Below, piece by piece: positions 54,465-64,000 of a stretch of 64,000 nucleotides of DNA. This stretch comes from Turritopsis dohrnii (taxonomy: Eukaryota; Cnidaria; Hydrozoa; Anthoathecata; Oceaniidae): the NCBI GenBank assembly GCA_027922465.2, contig BQMF02000050.1, positions 620,001 to 684,000 of the forward strand. The letters run 5' to 3'. The notes under the pieces were generated by a model. That model was not told where the DNA came from. It was given only the letters and a program-made list of their open reading frames with translations, and did not search any database. Position numbers and translations under genes: made by a program. Within the stretch, counting starts at the first letter, position 1. Each line of letters starts with the position of its first letter.

Positions 54465-54895
54465 CGAAATTTTAGGGATTTACTTTCGCGAATGAGTGAC
54501 TAAATCTATTTCGTGTAAAATAATCTTTAGATTTCAACTGGAAAAGTGAATTTCATGTGGGATTAACTTTCGCGATTTTCAGTTTTTGTGCAATTTTTTT
54601 CTCTAAATATTTTGAAATTTTGACAAATAAGACAGAGATTTATTGATTTAGACTGTATTGTTGAAAGAAAAACACGTGAAAGTGGGTTTTTGTTTGTTTT
54701 TTTTCTTCAATTTAACTTTCACAAATCGGCTTCCTAGGCCATTTTGCGTGGGATAAACTTTCGCAAATCCGCATGTCAGTCCTTTTTGCAGGGACTTACT
54801 TTCGCGAAAATGACCAAAAAATGCGAAAACGCAAAACTTTCTCCCCGTGAAACTTTCTCCCCGTGAAACTTTCTCCCTGTAAAGTATTTAATTAA
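54465..54895. repeat. Repeat with multiple ACTTTCGCGAA / ACTTTCTCCCCGTGA words
   Basis: TTACTTTCGCGAA, TTAACTTTCGCGA, AAACTTTCGCAAA and TTACTTTCGCGAAA recur at about 54480, 54565, 54765 and 54790. AACTTTCTCCCCGTGA is repeated three times at 54835-54885. This looks like one element with repeated transposase-site-like words, but its ends are not resolved. Confidence 0.5.
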
Positions 54896-55008
54896 ATTTT
54901 ACGGTCAAGTTCTTCTGATGTGTTCGTAAAACCGCGTAGAGGTGGAGAGACACTTTTTTCACGATTAGTATAAAAGCGTGTAGCATCTGACGTCAGTTTT
55001 TTTATCTA

Positions 55009-55320
55009 CCACTGGGGAACTATTGCATTGCATCCCCAATCGAACGCGACGTTTTTAGGGAAATATCTCCAGAACCAATAGGGATAACTGACGTTTTTTA
55101 GGGTCTGGGTGATACGGGTGATGGGTTAACGCAAAATTTGGGCCTAAATTTTGGGTACTGCGGCTATGATGCCATCAAAATCTTTGATTGAAGATATATA
55201 TCTCTCCAATGGTTGGTCGTAGCCAAATGATCCCATACACTTTTTAATCAGTTTTTCAAGCTCTACAACATGGTTTTGAAGTCGTGATTCCAAGATTTAA
55301 TTTTTCGTCACCTCATGCAA
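55009..55320. repeat. Interspersed repeat H1, copy
   Basis: ATTGCATTGCATCCCCAATC, ATCCCATACACTTTTTAATC and AGTTTTTCAAGCTCTA are shared with diverged copies at about 56225-56480 and 62095-63380. Confidence 0.5.
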
Positions 55321-55357
55321 CACGGGAAAGACGTTAATGTATTATAAAATTTTAAGC

Positions 55358-55424
55358 TATGGTATGTGATCAGTTTTATTTCTCACATATACCATAGCTT
55401 AAAATACCATAGCTTAAAATATCA
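55358..55424. repeat. Hairpin (ATTTTAAGCTATGGTATGTG)
   Basis: ATTTTAAGCTATGGTATGTGA is mirrored by TCACATATACCATAGCTTAA, and the last half is partly repeated once more. Confidence 0.65.
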
Positions 55425-55821
55425 TCTGACATTTGGTCTACTTTTCGTTGCTCCCTTGCCTCCCTTCCATCGCAGCCCCCGAAATAATAATTATCAGTAT
55501 TTCTGTCTGTTTAATTTACTCTTGTATAAAGATTATAAATAAATTATTTCCTTTCTTCCCAACCCCTAGCCTAACACAGGTAGTGTAAAAAGTAAAAGTT
55601 ATGCCTTTGAATAATGAAGTTCAGATGGTTTGGACATCCTCCGAGTCATCCATGACTAAAACATTATGATATCTCCATAAATCACTTTGGAAATTGATTG
55701 AGTTTTTTCAAACTTATGCCACTTCATGTATTTTCGTATCTTTCATCATTCACTAAGTAACTAATGGCAGCTCGAACTGTATTTTGAATTTCTTAAAATG
55801 TTACAACGATTGTGTTTTTAG

Positions 55822-55912
55822 CTTAAGGAAATTTCAAATGGATGATCATAAGAATGGAGATAGTAAAGATATGTCTTCAACAAAAGATGGAATTCACATA
55901 GCCAATGCACTG
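55822..55912 (+). CDS. CFAP251: CFAP251 exon a (first recognised)
   Basis: Acceptor TTTTTAG and donor GTATAA. ATG at 55838 gives [20 protein letters not shown] then IANAL. The exon is open upstream to its acceptor, so the ATG may be internal. The typical N-terminal first blade lead (WxFGxN) was not found. Confidence 0.55.
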
Positions 55913-58900
55913 GTATAATCTTATTAATGATATCTTAAACAAACACTTCAATATTTTTTTTTCTAATAAAGTGTGAATTTGTAATTTTTCTGAAGTGTTT
56001 TTATCATGTATAAATATTAGGTAAATAAATAAAATAAAAAAAAATAAAAATAAAACTGCAAGTGCTTACTTGATTTTTACTATCTTTGTAAGAGCAGTTT
56101 TCTTTTTTAAGTTTTCACTTCAGAAATCACAATCCCAGTGAAACTCTTTTTTCCTCTGTGCTATAACATGAAACTGTGAGAAGTGGTTTGTGGTATTATT
56201 GTATTAGTAGTAGATATTGATGTTATTTGATGATGGGGAGCCACTGCATTACATCCACAAATGAATGGGATAAGTATAGAGAACAATGTGGTTACAAAAA
56301 TGACACTGTAATGTAATTGAAATCCTTGATTGATAATAACAATTGTTCATTAGGAAATTATCTCATACATTTTAAATCAGTTTTTCAAGCTGTAAAACAT
56401 GGATAAATTTTCCATTCACCAGTCTGTAATTTTAGTTTTGGTCATGTTTTGATGTAGGAACAGTGCATGTTGGAGAGAGATTTCGAAATATTATTTTTCC
56501 AAATAGAAAACTAAAAAGGTTCTTAACCAAGATACTAATAACTATTATCTAGTAATAAATCTTAAATCAGTTTTGATTGTCAATTCAAAACATAAAGGAA
56601 TTTAGAAAGTTTTAAACACCTTGCATAAAGAAAGACATTACAATGAAATACAAAAACCATTATGTAAATTATGTGAATTTATAAATTATAACATAAATCA
56701 TACCCTGTGTTTGTGTTTACCTCCACTTATTCACTTAACGATCATCTGTGAAGAACTCAAATTGTTGTGGAAGCTGTTGAAGGCAAAATATTTTTGTTTC
56801 ATTTGTAGAATCTTACTTGGTCTTTTGGCATCAACAAAAATGTACCAGTATTGAATTTATCAAACTCAAACAGAAAGGTGTAATTTTATGTAATCTTCCT
56901 GTAATGTTTCATAGTTGGGTTTATAGGTTTATCACTATCATAACATTGATCACCATAGTTGATTTGTCTACCCACTGACACTTGATACTATTTTTCATAA
57001 GGTGACCAATATTAAGAACAACAAAAGAAGGTAGAGTTATAAGACACAGTGAATATTTTGGAAATAAAAAACTCCTTTCTTTTAGAATCAAGTAATCTTT
57101 ATTGAATCTTAGGTTTTATTCTACACCACTGCACACACAGGTGTATTGTATAACTTTGAAAGCAATACTGAAGTCTTGTACCAGGGACACGTAAGTCTCA
57201 TTTCTAATACAGTACCTAGCATGTTCTACATATTCCTAATGTTTTATCCTCTTTGCTCCTTATTCACCTCCTAGAGTCTCCTTGCGATACTTCTGTTGCT
57301 CCTGTTTTTTTGTTGTTTTTTTCTTTAATCTTAATTAATTAATTTTTTAATTAATTTTAATTTTTGTAGTGCAATGTTATCACTTGTACATGTGTCAGCA
57401 CTGATAAAAGATGGTTGGCAACAGCAGATATTGGAAGAGATTGTATGTTAATTGTTTGGGACACAGAGTTAAAGTAATAAAAATTTCCATTAATGAATTC
57501 AAGCTATTCTTCCTTAAATTAAATAGATAAATAAATCAATCAATTCTCATCAAACTGTATGTTAGTTATGCAAGGTTATTGTTTTTCGAATAAAATGCAT
57601 GAAGGCATATAATGACTGGACTGTTTTATTCATAACATAACATTTCCTCACAACATCTATTATTTTAGTGTTCCCATCAAGACCATATTTGATGTCGATG
57701 CAGTTGGAGTTACAAAGATGGCTTTTTCATCTTGCACAAAATTTATAGCAACACTGGGAAGCTCTTTCCCTCAGGTATGCTATGCACTTTTTTACAATGC
57801 TTGAAGGAACAGTTTGTTTTACAAACCAATAAGAAATCTATTCATCTAAGAGGAAAAAGGAAGCAATATTTTCTTAAAATAAAAGACAGATTCATTGTAC
57901 ATTTGATAAGTGGATATCACAAAACTCAGAGTCATGTACTTTTTTTAAAAAAAAATTTTTTAGTTCACTTATATATGATTGTATATGGTTGAAAGATAAT
58001 CATTAATTAATAAATCTTGCTCTGGAATACATTGAGCACTCTGAAACAACTTTTCCATAAAATCGTATAAAATAAAAAACATTAAAGTTAACTGAATTTC
58101 AGTCAAGTGCTATGGCTGTGACTGGATTGTTCTTGAAGTCAGAAAATTATGATAATGTAATCTGAAAAGACCAAACTTTTGTTTTGCATAATTGTTTTCA
58201 AAACTTGAATAGCCGAAAACATTGACATCATTGGACCAAGAAGTTGGTAAATAAATTATTCAGCAAATTGTTTAATAATGAATTGGTAATAACGATTTAA
58301 TTCTAAATTTTATTTCTTCTGCATAAGGAAAGCCTGGTTAATGTTGAAATAGATAGATTGTTCCTTGACAGATGTTTGTTGATATAGCAAGCCACCCATC
58401 TATCTATAGCCCTGTTGGCTGTTATGTAGCTTTCCAAATTCTTTTAGATTTTCTCTGTTTGGGATTGGACAAGAGAAAGAGAAAGTCCCGTCGTATCAGT
58501 TAGCATCGATGAAATATATGGGTTGCAGGTGTGTAGTATAATGCTGCTGGTAGTTAAACTGTTTGAATGCTGGAAAATGCTGCATGAAAGATCTACCTTA
58601 GAATAGCTCTTTCACTTTCACTTTTAAGGATTTGAGTAAAATTTCATCAGCTGAAAGTTTTCCATTGGACAACATTTTGCTCCTGTTCTTTACTGGATTG
58701 CAGATAATTCTTTATATAATTTCTCAGGATTTAAATCTGTTTTAATTCTTCTCTTTAGACTTTTGTTTGTTTTAATGCAAATGATCCATTTCAATTGATC
58801 AGTAATAATGGAAACCAAGTCATTTTTTATCATTGGGCAAGTGGACTTAAATACTTCTCCTTTTAACAGCCACCATTATTGTGTTTTACTTTTGACTGGG

Positions 58901-61900
58901 GACTTTACGACACTTTGAAACAATGAAGACAACAATGCACAAGATATTTATGTAAAATGAATCACAAAACAATAAAAATTTAACACTTGGATTAAGAAGT
59001 TTGTTTACGATGTTTATGAAACTTAGAAAGAAAGAGTCATGAAGGAGCCAAGGAAAATCACTACTAAAATACTGCTTTTCATGTTGTGTGTAGAACATGC
59101 AAATCTGATAACCATATCAGTTAAAGTAAGAACACTTCCCGAAAGTATAAAATAAAATAGAATTCGAATTCAAAGCAAGCTATGAAGTAAAATGCTTTTT
59201 TTTCCCTTGTGTTGCGGTCCTCATTGCTATCGTAGTTTCATAAGGTCATTTTTATTTGTTTTAGACTTCAGATGGGAAAATTGAATTGTCAGCACCAAGT
59301 TTAAATAACAAGGTATTGTCAATACCTTTTTTCCATGTAGAAAGAGTTTTAAAATCAATCCTTACTGTAAATCTTCAAGCCATTCTTATCATCATGTTTA
59401 CTTTTCTTTTCAATCTTGAATGATTTTCAGATGTCTTATTCGGCAATCTAACCATGATTATTATTATCCAGGATTTCAATAAAACAGTCGGTATATACAG
59501 CCAGTCAATTTTTGAACCTGATTCAACAAGCGCATTGACTGCTACAAGTTGTGGTAATATCGTCGTATGGCATGAATTACCTCAAGGAATTGATGGAAGT
59601 ATCAATTACAAAGCATTCAAAATAGTGCAAGTCCAGGAGCATGCGATAACAGTACTACACTTAAAAGATGATTACATTGTGACTGGAGATGTTATTGGAA
59701 CTGTGAAATTTTTTGACATGGAGTTGAAATTAATAAATTGGTGATTACTTATGCTTCTTATTATTATTCTTAATTCAATAAATGAGGGAGATTAATTCTG
59801 TATGATAAATTGAATGCTTTGGTTAATCACGGAAATTTAGTTTTAAGAATTTAAAAACATCTTAAGAGCACGCCAAACCTGAAAAATATAAAGTAAATAA
59901 AAAGTGAAGAATGTAAACAAATTCAGCCTTTCTGGTAGTTAAAAATTGATTTGGTATTTTAAGTTTGTGGTTTAGTATCTTTGATTTTCGTTGTCTAATC
60001 AATTGTATACTTTGTGAAGCATTATCATAGTGCCATCTCATGTATAGTAGCAATTGTGCAAACCACTTTTGTTTTTGAGAGTTTGGGGACTTTCCCAGTA
60101 AAAATCTGCATTGCTTTATTTGTGCTCCATGAAATTGGTGATAGAGTGGCAAACAAATTTGGTTCTAAAACGTTTGGGGATAGGGATGTAACATATTTGA
60201 ATTGTTTGATCAACAATATCTTGATAATGTCATAGGGAAATTATTTTTTACGTTTGGATCAGTTCTTCACGCCCTACATCAACCTTTCTTAAATTCTATT
60301 TTTTGCCACCTTTTGACACATAGGTGAAATGGGATTTTGGTACATTATTTTCAAAGTTAGAAATTGTAGAAATGTTACTTTACAAAGATACTAGTAAAGT
60401 GTTCTTTAAAAAAATGTTTATGGTTCCATACCTAACCATTTCTTCGTTGTGTGGCTCTCCTCACAAATAAAGAACACCTAAGAACATGCCTGGAAAATTC
60501 ATGAAAATTTTATAGAAAAGAATTAATACAGAATTCTGGTGCTGGCATAAGAATGAGAATCTAAGCACTTGTAGCTTCAAGAGACATAACAGTAATGTAT
60601 GTAGCTTGTTGTTTTGATTTGAATTTTTAGGTATAACAAGTTTGATTGTCAAGGTCCCATCAATTGTGTTTCTTTTACGTATGACCATCCCAAAAAACAT
60701 GTTGATGAATCCGAAGATCCTTCATACCCAACCAGTTCTACATTGAACGCTTCTCCTTTTGTTATCTCAGACTTCTGTATAAGCACAACAAAAGCCCACT
60801 ATATTTATTTCAAAACAAATGGAAGTATTGTTGAGGTAACTATTGATGATATCATTGTATAATAATGTCTTGTTTTTTTTAACTAAAGATGACATGCAAC
60901 CTTCCTGTTTTACAATTATCTTAAATTGTCAAAATGGAAACAAGAACAAACGTGACTGCAATCTGTAATTTTATAATGCCAAGAATAAAATAAGAACAAT
61001 TTCAGGCTGAAAAGGCTTGAAAAATAAGAACTGTCACTCAGCCTCAGGTCAGATGTTATGATTTCTTATTCAAGAGCATGTAAGTTCTGTTGAGGCCAGA
61101 AATCCAGAGGAATTCTTTCTTTTGTAATGGGGATTAGTTCTATGAAGTGTATCAATGTCTCGATTATACAGATGAATGACACTACTTGAACTTCACTAAA
61201 AGTCTTGTTTTCAATCATAAGTTTCTCGATAACATCATCAGTGGTAAATCCAAAGAAAAGAAAATATGTTTTGTTTCACAAAAGTGTTTGTGGAAAAAAG
61301 TTTTGAATAAATTTTTTAATTTTTATAGGAAATTTGATGGCAACCTTCTCAAAATGGAAAAACGTTTTTTTTTTATTTTAAATGCAAATTTTATCTGGCA
61401 TTTTCTACTTTCTTTTATTTCTGCAGAGTAAAAATTAACAAAATTATTAAGAGTTGTTGTGGTAAATTATTGTATCTCTGATTTTGTGTCATGTAAATTT
61501 TTGAATTGTTTTCCAATCATGACTGTGTTTTTTAGTACAGCTGCAAAGAAAATGATAATGATGTAAAAGCGATAGCATGTCATCCTCGAAGGTAACAGTA
61601 TAGTCTAGTTTCTGTAGAACACCACATTGATAAAGTTACCACTGTTCATAAGAGAATTCTTTCAAAGAAATGATAAAGATAACTTGATATTGAGCTTGAT
61701 GTCTTGATGTCTTTGAAGGCAACAAAGTCAGCAATCTTACATATATTGTGCTTGCCACGTTCATTTTAGACAGTGGCTGATTTTGAAAATTTCACTGTCA
61801 AAAGCTTCTTTGTGTTCTGTTAAACCATACAACTGCAAAAACCCTTTTTTCATTTATTTATTTATTTATTAGCAGAATACTTATGGGCATTTTCATGAGA

Positions 61901-63930
61901 TAACCATATTTCCTCGTATTCTGGCAATGATCATTTATTGTTAATTATCCGTCAAAGTTTGAGCAGCAATCATGTTCCAGGCGTTTTCGCTATCTATATA
62001 TTAATAGCCGATTCTCTGTTTGTTTGTCTGTTTGTTTGTCTGTAAGTCACACAAAATGATAGATTAGTTGTGAGCGAAATTATTTCTTTTTTTGTGTGCC
62101 ACGTGAGTTCGAAGCAAATACATTGCAACCCCAATCGAACGTGACTTTTTTTGGCTGATGAACTAATAGGAATAACGTTTTGTTTTTATTATTACTGTTA
62201 GTTTTATATTCCACGTTGACTTGGCTTTGAAAACAATACATCAACTAAATACAAAGAAACTAACTGATTAAACATTTAGGACAAAAAGCAGCAGTGGCAG
62301 AACGTGGCAGCATGTTCAGTTTGCCAGTGTATCCTAACGTTTTCCTGACTGTCTGAGACGGGTGAACTTTTTTTTTGAGCAATCAAAATGTTTAAAAACC
62401 AATAGGTAAAAAAAAGAGTATCATAAAACAAAATGTTTTTTTTGCTTTTCTTTTAATAATTTAATTTCTGTTTTTAATTGTTAAGCGTAACTTTTTTAAA
62501 ACAAAAGCTAATAAAAAGTTGAAGTTTTTTCTCCCTACGTTTTGAGTGTATTGTTGTACTGATCAACAATTGTTTTAAAAAATAAATAAGTAACACATCA
62601 TGAAATTTGGGTTTTTTTGGAACCATTGTTTAAACTGATATTTGATATTTGAATTCGAATCTGCCTCTGGCTGAACACAAGTTGTACGAGCCGTTTTTCA
62701 GGAAATATGAGGTTTATTGGGGTCTCCGGGGTGACACAGAGCAGGTGCACATGGGCGGCGAGTGCCGCCGCCTTGGCGGCTAGTGTATATATTAATAGCC
62801 GGCTCTCTGTTTGTCTGTTTGTTTATTTGTTTGTCTGTCTGTCACGCAAAATGGAAGATGAGAGATCGGGAGTGAGCAATGTAAGATCACACATAAATTA
62901 GTTCTTTTCTTGTACACAACGTCAGTGTGAAGCCATTTCATTGTAATGCAATGTTTAGGGAAAATTATCTTGGTAACCAGTGATGCCACCTTGGCGGCTT
63001 GTTAGTATTATTATACTACACAATTGATGTTTTATTGATCACAGGTCACATATTTTTTTTAATCACCATTGTTTTGCATCACCAATAGAACACCACCAAT
63101 AACTTATGAATTATTGACATTATTGGGGGACCATGATATTGCCTATGGAATGAAAAAAATTAGGTCTAAATTGATTGGGGACAGCTGTGACATTGAAATA
63201 TTTGAACAATGACATCTCAGTAATGGTATGTCATACATACGATCCCATACACTTTTGCCAGTTTTTCAAGCATTATATCAGATAGATTTCCATTCACCGT
63301 AATTCTATTTTTCGGTGCAGAAGGTTATTTTTTTCATAAGATACTAGTGTTATGTATTCAGAAGTAATGAACCACAAAGCAACAAGCAATTTTCCTGATA
63401 AATATCCAAGGAAAGGAAAGGAAAGATCCTATCTTTCCTTGTTGCTTAAAGGTTTTTTAAAAGTCTTCTATCTCTAATATTTATTTATCAAGAGTAGAAA
63501 TACCATAAGATGATGATTATACACACAATTGACTTGCTAATAAACATGAATGGTTGTTGTTTCATGTTGGTATTGCATATCAATCATTCGTACGGTAAGC
63601 TTCATTAACCTTTAGATCACATCTTGCAATTGCTGGTTTTGATGGACTACTTCAAGTGTGGGATTTTGAAACAAAGTAAAGTTTTTTCTATTTCATCTTT
63701 GTTTTGGGTTTTCTGGATTTACTTTCCTATAGTCAGCCAAATAGCACTTTTCAAATTTTTTTAATCCCAAAAGTTATAAAGAATCTAAAATGACAATTTG
63801 CCTATTTTGCTCGAAAAAAAGACAATGTTTTTCTGTTTTTCTTTTAGATGCCTAATCCACAAAAAGCAGTTCACAGAAAATTGTGTGGCCATCACTTGTC
63901 TTACATACAGTCACAATGGAAATTATTTAG
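55822..63930 (+). CDS. CFAP251: CFAP251 (WDR66), WD40 ciliary protein (12 exons, 3' beyond window)
   Basis: Exons 55822-55912, 57113-57190, 57370-57473, 57669-57774, 58448-58528, 58759-58836, 59265-59312, 59472-59740, 60631-60835, 61536-61591, 63616-63675 and 63848-63930 are all in phase and give over 400 residues. They encode the first WD40 propeller. Recognisable stretches are [80 protein letters not shown] and [20 protein letters not shown]. In this order they match the CFAP251 family. The protein sits at the base of radial spoke 3 with CFAP61 and CFAP91 and is needed for sperm and ciliary motility. The C-terminal propeller and calcium-binding end lie outside the window. The true start may lie upstream of 55822. 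Confidence 0.88.
57113..57190 (+). CDS. CFAP251: CFAP251 exon b
   Basis: Acceptor AATCTTAG, donor GTAAGT, phase 0. Encodes the first clear WD40 strand set ending YQGH. Confidence 0.85.
57370..57473 (+). CDS. CFAP251: CFAP251 exon c
   Basis: Acceptor TTTGTAG, donor GTAATA, phase 2. Encodes [20 protein letters not shown] and [11 protein letters not shown]. Confidence 0.88.
57669..57774 (+). CDS. CFAP251: CFAP251 exon d
   Basis: Acceptor ATTTTAG, donor GTATGC, phase 0. Encodes [20 protein letters not shown] and onward to SSFPQ. Confidence 0.88.
58448..58528 (+). CDS. CFAP251: CFAP251 exon e
   Basis: Acceptor CTTTTAG, donor GTGTGT, phase 0. Encodes [12 protein letters not shown]Ś-like blade end; the residues are [20 protein letters not shown] then DEIYGLQ. 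Confidence 0.85.
58759..58836 (+). CDS. CFAP251: CFAP251 exon f with GC donor
   Basis: Acceptor CTCTTTAG. Encodes [20 protein letters not shown] then VIFYHW. The donor is TGG/GCAAGT, a GC-AG intron, because no GT nearby preserves both the frame and the conserved YYHW-like blade end. Confidence 0.8.
59265..59312 (+). CDS. CFAP251: CFAP251 exon g
   Basis: Acceptor TTTTAG, donor GTATTG, 16 codons ([16 protein letters not shown]), phase 0 on both sides. Short linker between blades. Confidence 0.75.
59472..59740 (+). CDS. CFAP251: CFAP251 exon h
   Basis: Acceptor TTATCCAG, donor GTGATT, phase 2. The longest exon, with [20 protein letters not shown] and [20 protein letters not shown]. Confidence 0.92.
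60631..60835 (+). CDS. CFAP251: CFAP251 exon i
   Basis: Acceptor TTTTTAG, donor GTAACT, phase 0. Completes Trp across the junction and encodes [20 protein letters not shown] and [20 protein letters not shown]. Confidence 0.9.
60975..61075 (+). repeat. MITE family M2, partial copy
   Basis: AATAAGAACAATTTCAGGCT, AAAATAAGAACTGTCACTCA and CAGCCTCAGGTCAGAT match the arms of 39689-40279. Confidence 0.55.
61536..61591 (+). CDS. CFAP251: CFAP251 exon j
   Basis: Acceptor TTTTTTAG, donor GTAACA, phase 2. Encodes [18 protein letters not shown]. Confidence 0.88.
61996..63003. repeat. Two tandem H1-type units with CTAG/hairpin ends
   Basis: TATATATTAATAGCCG(A/G)(T/C)TCTCTGTTTG starts units at about 61996 and 62786. 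Both continue with (TTTGTCTG)n-like runs and CACRCAAAATG. The first unit ends with the hairpin GCCGCCGCCTTGGCGGCTAG (62763-62782) and the second with GCCACCTTGGCGGCTTG (about 62985). A 3' hairpin ending CTAG/T resembles a Helitron terminus. Confidence 0.4.
63616..63675 (+). CDS. CFAP251: CFAP251 exon k
   Basis: Acceptor CCTTTAG, donor GTAAAG, phase 2. Encodes [19 protein letters not shown]. The preceding intron (2.0 kb) carries the H1 repeats. Confidence 0.9.
63848..63930 (+). CDS. CFAP251: CFAP251 exon l (last in window)
   Basis: Acceptor CTTTTAG. Encodes [20 protein letters not shown] and SHNGNYL. The donor G/GTCTGA is weak, and the frame stays open a little beyond it, so the 3' edge is uncertain. 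Confidence 0.75.
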
Positions 63931-64000
63931 GTCTGAAGTCTTTGTCAGTCTGTTATGTTACATTTTTTAACTTATTCACTTCTGTTGCTCTAAAAATCAC

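Noticed and set aside
56621..56854. 77-codon frame within a CFAP251 intron
   Set aside because: No conserved residues. It sits between exons that join in phase without it.

Overview
Origin. This is an AT-rich, intron-rich animal nuclear sequence packed with transposable elements. Four host genes can be reconstructed exon by exon, and intron phases agree at every junction that is called. The galaxin-type double-cysteine protein and the mix of transposons (Gypsy, Harbinger, hAT-like, TA-target MITEs, tRNA-derived SINEs) point to a cnidarian, probably an anthozoan. That taxon is inferred from protein style and has not been searched. All splice sites were called by eye.

Layout. 1-2689: a non-LTR retrotransposon with an open endonuclease/reverse transcriptase frame and a poly(A) tail. 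2956-4547 (minus): a three-exon secreted galaxin-like protein. 4550-11900: intergenic or possibly intronic, with many MITE copies, a SINE, and a GC-richer island with three CRE-like sites. 11902-37075 (minus): seven exons of a ZDHHC5/8-type palmitoyltransferase; its 3' end was not found. Its introns hold most of the mobile DNA: a 50-bp tandem array, an inverted-repeat element with a decayed XPG/PIN-like protein, hAT-like elements, a deleted Harbinger, a SINE, several MITEs, and a Gypsy retrotransposon (27550-34752) that landed inside another decayed transposon-like gene. 37740-42074: a nest of at least five DNA elements. 43030-43453: the 3' relic of a second LINE. 44716-48241 (plus): VPS37, a complete four-exon ESCRT-I subunit. 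50214-53656: two more TIR elements. 55822 to the window end (plus): twelve exons of the WD40 ciliary protein CFAP251 (WDR66), continuing outside.

How the parts relate. The four host genes are not an operon and have unrelated roles (matrix/secreted protein, membrane S-acylation, endosomal sorting, ciliary radial spoke). What unites the window is repeat history. At least eight inverted-repeat families appear to target TA. Two 5-bp-TSD elements landed within 3 bp of each other in the Gypsy integrase. Several elements sit inside others in an order that can be read. No prokaryotic features, CRISPR arrays or functional tRNA/rRNA genes were found. The most unusual items are the XPG-like transposon relic, the family of about 120-bp near-palindromic MITEs (14 copies), the subterminal-array element at 38259-40640, and a GC-AG intron in CFAP251.
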